Source: Streptosporangiaceae bacterium (GTDB lineage Bacteria; Actinomycetota; Actinomycetes; Streptosporangiales; Streptosporangiaceae). Taken from it: a stretch of DNA of 9,922 bases. Position 1 is the stretch's first letter. The number at the start of each line of letters is the position of its first letter. The notes under the pieces were generated by a model. It made no database searches, was not told the origin of the DNA, and worked only from the letters and a program-made list of their open reading frames with translations. Shown in pieces: positions 1 to 8,210 of the stretch. The position numbers were made by a program, and so were the translations under genes. Location of the stretch: positions 1 through 9,922 of the forward strand of contig JASIBJ010000807.1 in assembly GCA_030045215.1 (NCBI GenBank), read 5' to 3'.

Positions 1-530
1 ACGACCCCGTCGGCCTGCGCCGCGAGTTCTACGTGAACCCGGCCGGCCGCTTCGTGGTCGGAGGGCCGTGCGGTGATACAGGGCTCACCGGCCGGAAGAT
101 CATCGTCGACACCTATGGAGGATCAGCCAGGCACGGCGGCGGCGCGCTCTCTGGCAAGGACCCGTCCAAGGTCGACCGGGCGGCCGCCTACGGGGCACGG
201 TACGTCGCCAAGAATCTCGTCGCGGCCGGCGTAGCGGATCGGGTCGAGTTGCAGGTCGCCTACGCGATCGGCATGGCGAGGCCGCTGTCTTTGCTGATCG
301 ACACGTTCGGCACCGAGCACATACCCGCCGCTCGCATCGCCGGGCTGGTAGAGCAGAACTTCGACCTGCGCCCGGCCGCGCTGCGCGACGGACTGCAGCT
401 TGCCCGCCCGATTTACCGGCCGACAGCCGCATACGGTCACTTCGGACGGAACGAGGCCGAGTTCACGTGGGAGCGCACCGACAAGGCGGCCAGCCTGCGG
501 CGCCAGGCGGGCCTGGCGGACGCCGACTAG
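1..530 (+). CDS. metK: S-adenosylmethionine synthetase (methionine adenosyltransferase), 3' part only
   Basis: Makes S-adenosylmethionine from methionine and ATP (EC 2.5.1.6) in the cytoplasm. The window starts inside the gene: the open frame runs from base 3 to a TAG at 528-530, giving about 175 residues of the roughly 400 usual for MetK, so the true start lies upstream. Family landmarks are clear: [13 protein letters not shown], then IIVDTYGG, the glycine-rich nucleotide loop [25 protein letters not shown] helix residues and the C-terminal [15 protein letters not shown]. Two positions look unusual from memory of the family: the loop reads GGGALSGKD where GGGAFSGKD is near-universal, and AIGMARPLS replaces the usual AIG.AEP.S. 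The RYVAKN wording resembles proteobacterial or firmicute MetK more than the RWVAKN I associate with actinobacterial housekeeping MetK, so it may be a second copy. It converges with the minus-strand genes. Identity is secure; paralogue status is inferred. Confidence 0.96.
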   Translation, partial: DPVGLRREFYVNPAGRFVVGGPCGDTGLTGRKIIVDTYGGSARHGGGALSGKDPSKVDRAAAYGARYVAKNLVAAGVADRVELQVAYAIGMARPLSLLIDTFGTEHIPAARIAGLVEQNFDLRPAALRDGLQLARPIYRPTAAYGHFGRNEAEFTWERTDKAASLRRQAGLADAD

Positions 531-566
531 CTAGCGGAGCGGCCGACCGGTGGCCTGTCGCCGGCT

Positions 567-1673
567 TTATCGGCCGCTTGCTGCCGCGGCATCTCCCGGC
601 CTGCTCGCCCCGGCTTCGCGCGGCCGCGAGAAGCTCGCCGGCGCGATCCCGAAGACGCGCTCGGCGTTGCGATGGAAAATCTTGTGCTTGTCCGCGTCGG
701 AGATCGGGGCGTCGTTCATGAACTTCACCGCGCCCTCGGTCAGCTGATAGGGATAGTCGATCGCCCACATGATGTTGTCGGCCCCGACCGCCTCGATGCA
801 GAATCGCAGCGCTGGATGCCAGTTCATGCCGCTTGTCGTGATCTTGAAGTTGCGCTTGAAGTACTCGCTTGGCGTGAGTTCGAGCTTCGGCCTGGTGTTG
901 TGGGAGCTGCGGACGGGATGCATGTAGTCGACCCGCCAGAGCCAGAACGGGATCCCTTCGCCCAGATGGCCGAGCACGATCTGCAGGCGCGGGAACCGGT
1001 CGAACAAGCCGCTGCAGATCAGCCGGATGCCATGCAGCCCGGTCTCGGCCTGGAATCCGTAGATACCGGTCTCCAGGCCGAACCGCCTGTACGGCTGCGC
1101 CATCTGCGCCGACGGGGAGCGCGGATGGATGTAGACCGGCGCGCCGAGGTCCTGCGCGGCCTCAAAGATCGGCCAGAACTTCTCGTCATCCAGTTACTCG
1201 TTCCTGGTGTGCGAGTTGATCACGACGCCGTTCAGCTTCAGGTGGCCAATCGCCCGGCCGATCTCGGCCGCGGCCGCCTCTGGTGCCTGCGGCGCGAGCG
1301 CGGCAAGCCCCGCGAACCGGTCAGGGTGCCTGCCGATCACCTCCGCCAGCCGGTCGTTGACGAGGGCGGCCAGCGCGATCGCGCGGTCGTCGGGCAATGT
1401 CTGGACGCCCGGCGCGGTCAGCGACAGCAGGTGCACGTCTACGCCGCAGCCGTCCATGATCGCCAGCCGCTCGTCTTCCAGGTCGAGCAGCTGGCGGCGC
1501 ACCCGCTGCAGGCCAGGAAGATCCTGCCCGAACAGGAAGCTCAGGAAGTCATGGTCGGGCTCGTCCGGCGCTGCCTCGGCCACCCACTCCCGCAGGGCCG
1601 CGAACACCTCGGGCACGGAGAATGCCTCCTCGGTGGCGATCCGCCGGTACGGTCTCGCTGCGGCTTCGTCCAC
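567..1673 (-). pseudogene. LigW-type amidohydrolase/decarboxylase interrupted by an in-frame TAA
   Basis: Member of the amidohydrolase_2 superfamily, closest by eye to 5-carboxyvanillate decarboxylase (LigW), a divalent-metal enzyme that removes CO2 from aromatic acids. The N-terminal piece (1194-1673) carries RIATEEAF (Glu15 as probable metal ligand), LTAPGVQ and INSHT (His155). The C-terminal piece (567-1193) continues in the same frame with LDDEKFWPIFEAA, YIHPRSP, GHLGEGIPFWLWR (His236, Arg247) and AIDYPYQ (Asp306). A single TAA at 1194-1196 (codon 160) separates them; family members have Tyr in this NSHT...YLDD motif, so one base change from TAC or TAT explains it. Without the stop the product would be about 368 residues, slightly longer than the usual 330-350. 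The GTG at 1673 is chosen because AGGAGG lies 4 nt upstream and the conserved region begins 9 residues in. A GTG at 1709 overlapping the aacS stop as GTGA is the alternative. A sequencing error is possible. Activity on 5-carboxyvanillate is not proven by motifs, since related enzymes act on resorcylate and dihydroxybenzoate. Confidence 0.85.
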
Positions 1674-1677
1674 GGTT

Positions 1678-1683
1678 CCTCCT
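1678..1683 (-). promoter_or_regulatory. Shine-Dalgarno site deciding the start of the LigW-type gene
   Basis: On the minus strand this reads AGGAGG, followed by AACC and GTG at 1673-1671. It is the best ribosome binding site near this gene. The competing GTG at 1709 has a GGAGG only 2 nt upstream, too close for efficient use. Confidence 0.6.
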
Positions 1684-1705
1684 GTGCGCAAGCCGACACC
1701 GGTCT

Positions 1706-3742
1706 TCACGCCCTCCGGTTGCCGACCGGTCCGCCTTCACGCGCTCCGCCGGCCGGGTAATCCTGCTGCGCGGCCGCGTACCTGACGTAGAAGTCAAGCG
1801 AACCGGGGTTCGCCATTGCGTTGCGGTTGGCGGCCTCGTCGGCGGGCACGCCGAGCAGGATCCGGCGCACCGGCACCTCCATCTTCTTGCCGGTCAGCGT
1901 GACCGGGATCTCCGGCACCTGGATGATCTGGTCCGGCACGTGCCGCGGGGTGTACTGGCGCCGGAGCCGTCCGCAGATCTTGTCCTCGAGCGCCGGGGTG
2001 AGCACAAGCTCGTCAGCGAGCTTGACGAAGAGCGGCATGAAGAACTTCCCGCCCGGCAGGTCGAGGTTCACGATCAGCGCATCCTCGACCTCCGTGACAG
2101 TCGCCAGCGCGCGGTAGATCTCGGCGGTGCCGATACGGACGCCCTGGCGGTTGAGCGTCGCGTCAGAGCGGCCGAGCACGAAGCAACCGCCGCGGGCGTT
2201 GACGCGGAAGAAGTCGCCGTGGCGCCACGAGCCGGGAAACTGGGCGAAGTACGACTCCCGGTAACGAGAGCCGTCGGCATCGCCCCACAGGAAGACGGGC
2301 ATCGACGGCATCGGCGAGGTGATCACGAGCTCGCCAACCTCGTCAATCACGCGTTCGCCGCGCTCATTGAACGCATGCGCATCAACCCCGAGGTGGCGAG
2401 CCTGGATCTCGCCGGCGTAGACCGGCTCGGTCGGAACGCCCCCGACGAACCCCGTGCACACGTCGGTGCCACCGCTGCCGGTGCATACCCACACGTCGCT
2501 CTTGACGTTCCGGTAGAACCAGGCCGTGCACTCCGCCGACACCGGCGAGCCGGCCGGCATGATCGCCCGCAGCTCCTTCAGGTCGTAGTGCTGGCCTGGC
2601 ACCAGGCCGGCGTGCGTCATCAGGTCCACGAACGCGGGACTCGCGCCGAAGAGGGCCACGCCGCACTCGTGCGCGAGGCGCCAGAGTGCATCTGCGCCGG
2701 GATAGGCCGGATTCCCGTCGTACAGAACCGGGCACACGCCGAGCAGCAGCGAGCTGACCAGGAAGTTCCACATCATCCAGCCGGTCGTGGTGAAGAAGAA
2801 CATCCGATCGCCGGCTCGCAGGTCCATGTGCAGGGTCTGCAGCTTCAGCTGCTCGATCAGGATCCCGCCGTGGCCGTGCACTATCGCCTTCGGCAGCCCG
2901 GTCGTACCCGAGGAGAACAGGATCCAGAGCGGGTGGTCGAACGGCACCTGCTCGAACTCGAATGTCGATGCCGGAACCGGCGAGTGCGCCAGTACGTCGT
3001 CCCAGCTTCGCGTGGCCCCGGCGGGCTGCGGCGCGTCCGGGTCGAGGTAAGGCAGCCAGATGACCTGTTCCAGGCTGTCGAGGCCGGCGATAATCTGCTG
3101 CAGCTCGTCCGTGCGGTCGAAACGTCGGCCCCCGTACTGATATCCGTCAGCGCAGAGCAGCAGTTTCGGCCGGAGCTGGCGGAATCGGTCGAGCACTCCG
3201 CGCCAGCCGAAGTCCGGCGAGCAACTGGCCCAGATGGCCCCGATGCTGGTGGTCGCCAGCATCGCGATGACGGCATGCGGGATGTTCGGCAGGTACGACG
3301 CGACGCGATCACCGCGGCGCACGCCCATGTCGCGCATGCTGGTGGCAAGTATGCGAACCTGCCCGGCCAGCTCGGTCCAGCTCATGGTCGTCAGCGGCGC
3401 GAACTCGCTCGCCGACAGCAGCGCGGTCTCGCCGGGACGCTCACGCCGCAGGACGTGCTGCGCGTAGTTGAGGCGGGCGCCGGGGAACCATTCGGCGCCC
3501 GGCATCTCGCGGCGGCCCAGCACCCGCTGTGGTGGCGCCGAGCATTCAATCCCGCAGTAATCCCAGATGGCCTGCCAGAAGCCTTCCAGGTCGGTGACCG
3601 ACCAGTGCCACAGGGCCTGGTAGCTGCCGAAGCTGCGGCCCTGGTCCGCGAGCCAGCCGCGGAAGGCGGTCAGGTTGGCCTCTGCCACTTGGGTTGCGGT
3701 CGGCGTCCACAGCAGGCTGCCCTCGCGAACTGCCTCGGTCAT
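1706..3742 (-). CDS. aacS: acetoacetyl-CoA synthetase
   Basis: Activates acetoacetate with ATP to acetoacetyl-CoA plus AMP and PPi (EC 6.2.1.16), feeding ketone or short-chain acid carbon into acetyl-CoA, polyhydroxybutyrate or isoprenoid routes; cytoplasmic. The 678-residue product is close to the usual 650-660. An N-terminal ACAS-type region (residues ~10-110, with WFPGARLNYAQ) precedes the AMP-binding domain. Its P-loop-like motif SSGTTGLPKAIVHGHGG lies near 277-293. Further landmarks are TTTGWMMWN (~318-326), CTGSGGTDVCTGFVGG (~420-435), RHGDFF (~507-512), LGRSDATLNRQGVRIGTAEIY (~523-543) and TLTGKKMEVPVRR, whose Lys619 is the predicted catalytic adenylation lysine. The STGGTD-type and GTAEIY motifs favour AacS over acetyl-CoA synthetase. 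The ATG at 3742 has AGAGAGGG 5 nt upstream (3748-3755). About 20 residues beyond the family's usual end are Gly/Ala/Arg-rich. It follows purU after 174 bp and precedes the LigW-type gene, so it may start its own transcript. Confidence 0.95.
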   Translation of the reverse strand: MTEAVREGSLLWTPTATQVAEANLTAFRGWLADQGRSFGSYQALWHWSVTDLEGFWQAIWDYCGIECSAPPQRVLGRREMPGAEWFPGARLNYAQHVLRRERPGETALLSASEFAPLTTMSWTELAGQVRILATSMRDMGVRRGDRVASYLPNIPHAVIAMLATTSIGAIWASCSPDFGWRGVLDRFRQLRPKLLLCADGYQYGGRRFDRTDELQQIIAGLDSLEQVIWLPYLDPDAPQPAGATRSWDDVLAHSPVPASTFEFEQVPFDHPLWILFSSGTTGLPKAIVHGHGGILIEQLKLQTLHMDLRAGDRMFFFTTTGWMMWNFLVSSLLLGVCPVLYDGNPAYPGADALWRLAHECGVALFGASPAFVDLMTHAGLVPGQHYDLKELRAIMPAGSPVSAECTAWFYRNVKSDVWVCTGSGGTDVCTGFVGGVPTEPVYAGEIQARHLGVDAHAFNERGERVIDEVGELVITSPMPSMPVFLWGDADGSRYRESYFAQFPGSWRHGDFFRVNARGGCFVLGRSDATLNRQGVRIGTAEIYRALATVTEVEDALIVNLDLPGGKFFMPLFVKLADELVLTPALEDKICGRLRRQYTPRHVPDQIIQVPEIPVTLTGKKMEVPVRRILLGVPADEAANRNAMANPGSLDFYVRYAAAQQDYPAGGAREGGPVGNRRA

Positions 3743-3830
3743 GCCGGCCCTCTCTGCATCTGGCCCTTGGCCGCTAGGCCCTGGTCCAGTCCCCTGGCCG
3801 CCTCGTTGCTTTACACGGCCGACAGTCGCA

Positions 3831-3846
3831 CAGCGCGGACGCGCTG
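3831..3846. repeat. perfect 6-bp inverted repeat between purU and aacS
   Basis: CAGCGC and GCGCTG arms flank a 4-base GGAC loop. On the minus strand it lies 70-86 bases after the purU stop and about 90 bases ahead of the aacS start. No T-tract follows it, so it is not a standard intrinsic terminator. Its right arm could instead pair with CAGCG at 3876-3880, which would disrupt this hairpin. A role as an operator or in the leader RNA is possible but unproven; GC-rich DNA gives such dyads by chance fairly often. Confidence 0.4.
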
Positions 3847-3854
3847 GGCAATGA

Positions 3855-3875
3855 CGCTTTCACTGGGCGAAAGCG
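3855..3875. repeat. perfect 7-bp inverted repeat, possible operator or leader hairpin
   Basis: CGCTTTC and GAAAGCG arms are separated by 7 bases (ACTGGGC). The span of about 21 bp, the AT-containing arms in otherwise GC-rich DNA and the position 113-133 bases upstream of the aacS start would suit a TetR-, MarR- or GntR-type operator. As RNA it would form a hairpin after purU, but no U-run follows on the minus strand (next bases TCATTGCCC). I could not place convincing -35/-10 boxes in the gap. Confidence 0.45.
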
Positions 3876-3916
3876 CAGCGTAACGCGGACTTGCGGCCCG
3901 GCGCCGAGCGCGCGGA

Positions 3917-4798
3917 TCAGGCGAAAACGATCGTCTTGTTCTGGTGCACGATGACCCGGTCGTCCAGGTGCCACCCCACCGCGCGGGCGAGCACCGAGCG
4001 TTCCACGTGCCGCCCCTGCCGACGCAGGTCGTCGACCGAGCAGCGGTGATCGACCCGGACGATGTCCTGCTCGATGATCGGGCCCGCGTCGAGCTCGGCG
4101 GTGACGTAGTGCGCCGTGGCGCCGATGAGCTTCACCCCGCGGTCAGCCGCCTCCTGATGCGGGTTCGCGCCGGCGAAAGCAGGCAGGAAGCTGTGGTGGA
4201 TGTTGATGATCGGACGCCCGAAGGCCGCAAGAAAGCCGGGCGAGAGGATCTGCATGTACCGGGCCAGCACCACCAGGTCGACGTGACCCTTGAGCAGGGC
4301 AAGCTGGGCGGCCTCCGCCTCGTGTCTGGTCGCAGCCGTAACCCCGATGTAGTGGAACGGGATCCCCCGGCTGCGGACAAGGTCAGCGGTCGTGTCGTGG
4401 TTGGAGATCACCATCTCGACGTCGGCCCGCAGCTCCCCCGACTCCGTGCGCCAGAGCAGCTCGCGCAGCACGTGGTCGGAGCGGGAGACGAAGATCGCCA
4501 TCCGCTTGCGGTCCGCGGCGATGGTCATCCGCCAGGTCATGGAGAACGTCTTCGCGACTGCGGACATGGCCAGCTCCAGCGCGCACCTGCGCCGGGCCAG
4601 CCCCGGCAGGTGGAACTCGACCAGCAGGAAGAAGGTGCCGCCTTGCGGGTTGGTCGAGTACTGCTGGGACTCCACGATGTTCGCGCCGTGCTCGTAGAGG
4701 CAGCGGGAGACCCCGGCGACGATGCCGGGCCGGTCCGGGCAGGAGATCAGCAGCCGTCCGATGTCCGCCCGCGGATCGCCCGCACCGTCTCGGATCAC
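3917..4798 (-). CDS. purU: formyltetrahydrofolate deformylase
   Basis: Hydrolyses 10-formyl-THF to THF and formate (EC 3.5.1.10), regenerating free THF when one-carbon units are in excess; cytoplasmic. The 293-residue product matches the family length of about 280-290. Residues ~16-90 form the regulatory ACT-like domain, beginning LLISCPDRPGIVAGVS, with GANIVESQQYS. The formyltransferase-fold domain follows at ~98-275, with VISNHD (~131-136), GIPFHYIG, the catalytic Asn199-x-His201 in INIHHSFLPAF, and Asp237 in ATAHYVTAELDAGPIIEQD. The N, H and D catalytic triad is complete. The frame extends upstream to 4852, but the GTG at 4798 overlaps the stop of the upstream methyltransferase gene as GTGA, leaves the expected N-terminus and has GGGGA just upstream, so it is chosen. 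This coupling implies matched expression of the two proteins. PurU also occurs in choline, sarcosine and aromatic-methoxyl catabolic clusters, where C1 surplus arises; here that is a contextual inference. Confidence 0.94.
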   Translation of the reverse strand: MIRDGAGDPRADIGRLLISCPDRPGIVAGVSRCLYEHGANIVESQQYSTNPQGGTFFLLVEFHLPGLARRRCALELAMSAVAKTFSMTWRMTIAADRKRMAIFVSRSDHVLRELLWRTESGELRADVEMVISNHDTTADLVRSRGIPFHYIGVTAATRHEAEAAQLALLKGHVDLVVLARYMQILSPGFLAAFGRPIINIHHSFLPAFAGANPHQEAADRGVKLIGATAHYVTAELDAGPIIEQDIVRVDHRCSVDDLRRQGRHVERSVLARAVGWHLDDRVIVHQNKTIVFA

Positions 4799-6003
4799 AG
4801 GGATCCCCAGACCTCCTGCGCGGTCTCGACGATCAGGGCGAGCTTGTCCCACTGCTGCCGCTGGGAGAGGTCATTGCCTTCCTTAGTCGAGGAGAAGCCG
4901 CACTGCGGCGACAGGCATAGCTGCTCGATGTCGATGAACCGCGCGGCGTCCTCGATCCGCCGCTTCAGGTCGTCCTTGCGTTCCAGCTCACCGCGCTTGG
5001 TGGTGACCAGCCCCAGGACGACTCGCTTGCCCTTCGGGACGAACCGCAGCGGCTCGAAGCCGCCGGAGCGCTCGTCATCCCACTCGCAGAAGAAGCCGTC
5101 GACCTCAAGCCGGTTGAACAACGCGTCGGCCACGAACTCGTAGCCGCCCTCGGCCGCCCACATGCTCTGGTTGTTACCTCGGCACATGTGCGTCGTGACC
5201 GCCAGATCGGTCGGCCTGCCCGCAAGCGCCCGGTTGATGTTCTCGATGTAGCGCTCGTGCTGGTGCTCGGGATCGCCGCCGATCTCGGCGACGTGCTTGC
5301 GCTGGGCCGGGTCGTTCATGTAGGCGAGGCTGGTGTCGTCGAGCTGCAGGTACCGGCAGCCGAGGGCGTACAGCCGCCGCACCTCCTCGGCGTAGGCAGC
5401 GGCCAGGTCGGCCCAGAACTGGTCCAGGTCGGGGTAGACCGAGGCATCGATCGCCGACCTGCCGCCGCGGTAGTGCACCATGCTCAGCGACGGGATCGTG
5501 AGCTTGGGCACGACGGGGGGTTTCGGGGGACCGTCCCGCTGGGCCAGTGCCTGGGCCGCGACAGTGTCGCGCAGGTACTGGAAGGCATCTCCGAAGATGG
5601 TGTGCTCCAGCGTCAGCGGTGCGACAACGTGGGCCGAGGGTGGTGCCCACTCGAAGCTCTTCTCCTCGTTGTGGAACGCCACCCGGATCGTGTCGTCCTG
5701 GACCTTCTTGATGCCGCCGAGCTGGTAGATGAAGTCCATGTGCCACGATTCGCGGCGCAGCTCGCCATCGGTCGCGTCGCGCAGCCCGACCTCCCGCTGC
5801 TTGCGCACGACCTCCGCGATCGCGACATCCTCGGCCGCCCGAAGCTCGCCGGCCGTGATCCGGCCGGCCGAGAAATCATCCCTGGCCCGCAGCAGCTCGG
5901 GCGGGCGCAGCAGGCTGCCGACGTGGTCGGCGCGGAACGGCGGCCGGCTCTCCGGGCCAGGGACGCCTGCGGCGTGCTGATCGAGGTCCTGGGTCTCTGT
6001 CAT
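4795..6003 (-). CDS. cobalamin-independent methionine-synthase-like methyltransferase, catalytic domain only (YxjG/YxjH type)
   Basis: Resembles the C-terminal catalytic barrel of MetE (COG0620), which transfers a methyl group to homocysteine thiol activated by zinc. At 402 residues it is about half the length of full MetE (~750) and lacks the N-terminal domain. It starts with ADHVGSLLRP (~25-34), has LQLDDTS (~219-225, the position of the substrate-binding Asp of MetE), then His272 and Cys274 in THMCRGN, Glu307 in FFCEWDDERSGG and Cys368 in LSPQCGF, a full set of predicted Zn ligands. The HMCRGN and EWDDERSG wording is typical of the YxjG/YxjH group, whose methyl donor and acceptor are less certain than for MetE; epoxyalkane:coenzyme M transferase is another relative. 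The ATG at 6003 has GGAGGAGA at 6013-6020. It lies 45 bp after the transporter genes and overlaps purU by 4 bp. A folate- or substrate-derived methyl group passing to a thiol is inferred, not shown. Confidence 0.88.
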   Translation of the reverse strand: MTETQDLDQHAAGVPGPESRPPFRADHVGSLLRPPELLRARDDFSAGRITAGELRAAEDVAIAEVVRKQREVGLRDATDGELRRESWHMDFIYQLGGIKKVQDDTIRVAFHNEEKSFEWAPPSAHVVAPLTLEHTIFGDAFQYLRDTVAAQALAQRDGPPKPPVVPKLTIPSLSMVHYRGGRSAIDASVYPDLDQFWADLAAAYAEEVRRLYALGCRYLQLDDTSLAYMNDPAQRKHVAEIGGDPEHQHERYIENINRALAGRPTDLAVTTHMCRGNNQSMWAAEGGYEFVADALFNRLEVDGFFCEWDDERSGGFEPLRFVPKGKRVVLGLVTTKRGELERKDDLKRRIEDAARFIDIEQLCLSPQCGFSSTKEGNDLSQRQQWDKLALIVETAQEVWGSL

Positions 6004-6048
6004 ACGCTCTGCTCTCCTCCGGCGGGTAAGAGATGTTGTCGCGGGTTG

Positions 6049-7154
6049 CTAGATGTCGGCTTCGGCCGCGGGTACCTGGCTCGGGCTGACGGAGCTCGCG
6101 GCGACGCGTGGCTCGCCGCTTTCCGCAGGCCGGGACCCCTCGGACAGCGGGTAGTGGCAGGCGACCATGTGCCCGTCACTGAGGGCGCGCATCTCAGGTA
6201 CTTCGGCGGCACAGCGGTCGGCGGCGCGCGGGCAGCGGGTGCGGAACCGGCATCCGCTCGGCGGGTCGAGCGGCGAGGGCAGCTCGCCCTTGATCACGCT
6301 GGCGGGATCCCGCTTCGCCCGCGCGGGATCGGGGTCAGGGATCGACGTCAGCAGCGCCAGTGTGTACGGGTGCAGCGGCTCGCTGTAGATCGCGCGCACC
6401 GGGCCGACCTCGCACAGCTTTCCGAGGTACATGACCGCGACCCGGTCGCTGACCTGCCTGACCAGCGTCAGGTCGTGGGCGATGAACAGGTAGGAGAGGC
6501 TGAGCTCGCTGCGCAGCTTCTCGAACAGGTTCAGCACCTGCGCCTGCACCAGCACGTCCAGCGATGAGACGGGCTCGTCGCAGAGGATCAGCTTGGGCTC
6601 TAGCGCCAGCGCCCTCGCGACCGCTACTCGCTGGCACTGCCCGCCGGACAGCTCGCGCGCATGCCGTGCGCCGTGCCGGGCCGGGTCGAGACCCACGAGG
6701 TCGAGCAGTTCCCGAACCCGCTGCCGCCGCTCCTGGTGCGTGCCCACCCCGTAGGCGATCAGCGGTTCCTCGACGATCCGGGAGACCGGCCACGTCGGGT
6801 CGAGCGAGGTGAAGGGATCCTGGAAGACCATCTGGAGGTTGCGCCGGGCCGTCTTGAGGGCACCGCGGGACAACCGCACGAGATCCCGGCCCTGGAAGAT
6901 CACCTCGCCGCCCTTCGGCGGCGGCGCCTGGATCACCGACCGGGCCAGCGTGGACTTCCCTGACCCGGTCTCGCCTACGATGCCGAGAGTCTCTCCCGCA
7001 TGCAGCTCGAACGACACGTCGGATACGGCCTGGAGGACACCGCCCTTCGCGCCGCCGTAGTCGCGGAGGACGAACTCCTGGACCAGATGGCGAACGTCGA
7101 GCAGGACGTCGCCGCCGGGCGGCGACGTCGCCGCGGTGCCGCTGGCCGCTACCG

Positions 7155-7158
<4 letters not shown>
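6049..7158 (-). CDS. dppF: peptide/nickel-type ABC transporter ATP-binding protein, DppF/OppF type
   Basis: One of the two ATPases that power the membrane importer encoded just upstream; acts at the inner face of the cytoplasmic membrane. In the 369-residue product the Walker A is GETGSGKST (~62-70), the Q-loop is in MVFQDP (~113), the signature is LSGGQCQR (~171-178), Walker B is LILCDEP (~190-196) and the switch histidine is in AHDL (~228). The C-terminal oligopeptide-transporter region has LHPYTLALL and four cysteines (GCRFRTRC, DRC, ACHYP), as in DppD/DppF proteins. The signature has Cys where Arg is usual (LSGGQRQR) and the D-loop is SSLD rather than SALD, mild departures from consensus. 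The frame is open upstream to 7284, but the GTG at 7158 overlapping the dppD stop as GTGA fits the operon's style and the family N-terminus. The substrate cannot be read from the sequence. Confidence 0.94.

Positions 7159-8209
<1,051 letters not shown>

Positions 8210-8210
<1 letters not shown>

Noticed and set aside
531..566. Possible bidirectional terminator between the convergent metK and LigW-type genes (GGCC-GACCGGT-GGCC at 541-555)
   Set aside because: The stem is only 4 bp around an ACCGGT core, and neither strand has a T-run after it. It may still contribute to termination, but the sequence does not support the call.
567..1103. The C-terminal piece of the LigW-type gene as a separate gene starting at the ATG at 1103
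   Set aside because: The conserved reading continues in the same frame upstream through 1104-1193 right up to the TAA, and the ATG at 1103 lies inside conserved sequence. It is the second half of one interrupted gene.
1622..3883. Very long plus-strand open frame (about 753 codons) antisense to aacS
   Set aside because: The translation is Arg/His/Ala-rich low-complexity text without recognisable motifs. It mirrors aacS codon bias, as expected in GC-rich DNA, and aacS on the other strand has complete family motifs.
3743..3916. Sigma-70-type promoter for aacS (TTGCCC-like box and later TGTAAAG on the minus strand)
   Set aside because: The boxes are about 30 bases apart, too far for a -35/-10 pair, and no better pair was found by eye.
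6004..6048. SAM riboswitch or methionine-responsive leader upstream of the MetE-like gene
   Set aside because: The gap is only 45 bp and contains little besides a Shine-Dalgarno site, too short for any known SAM-sensing aptamer plus expression platform.
5188..6567. Plus-strand open frame of about 459 codons across the methyltransferase and dppF genes
   Set aside because: It spans two well-supported minus-strand genes and their gap, has no known domains and is a third-position GC shadow. The same applies to the plus-strand frames at 3944-5143 and 7182-8381.
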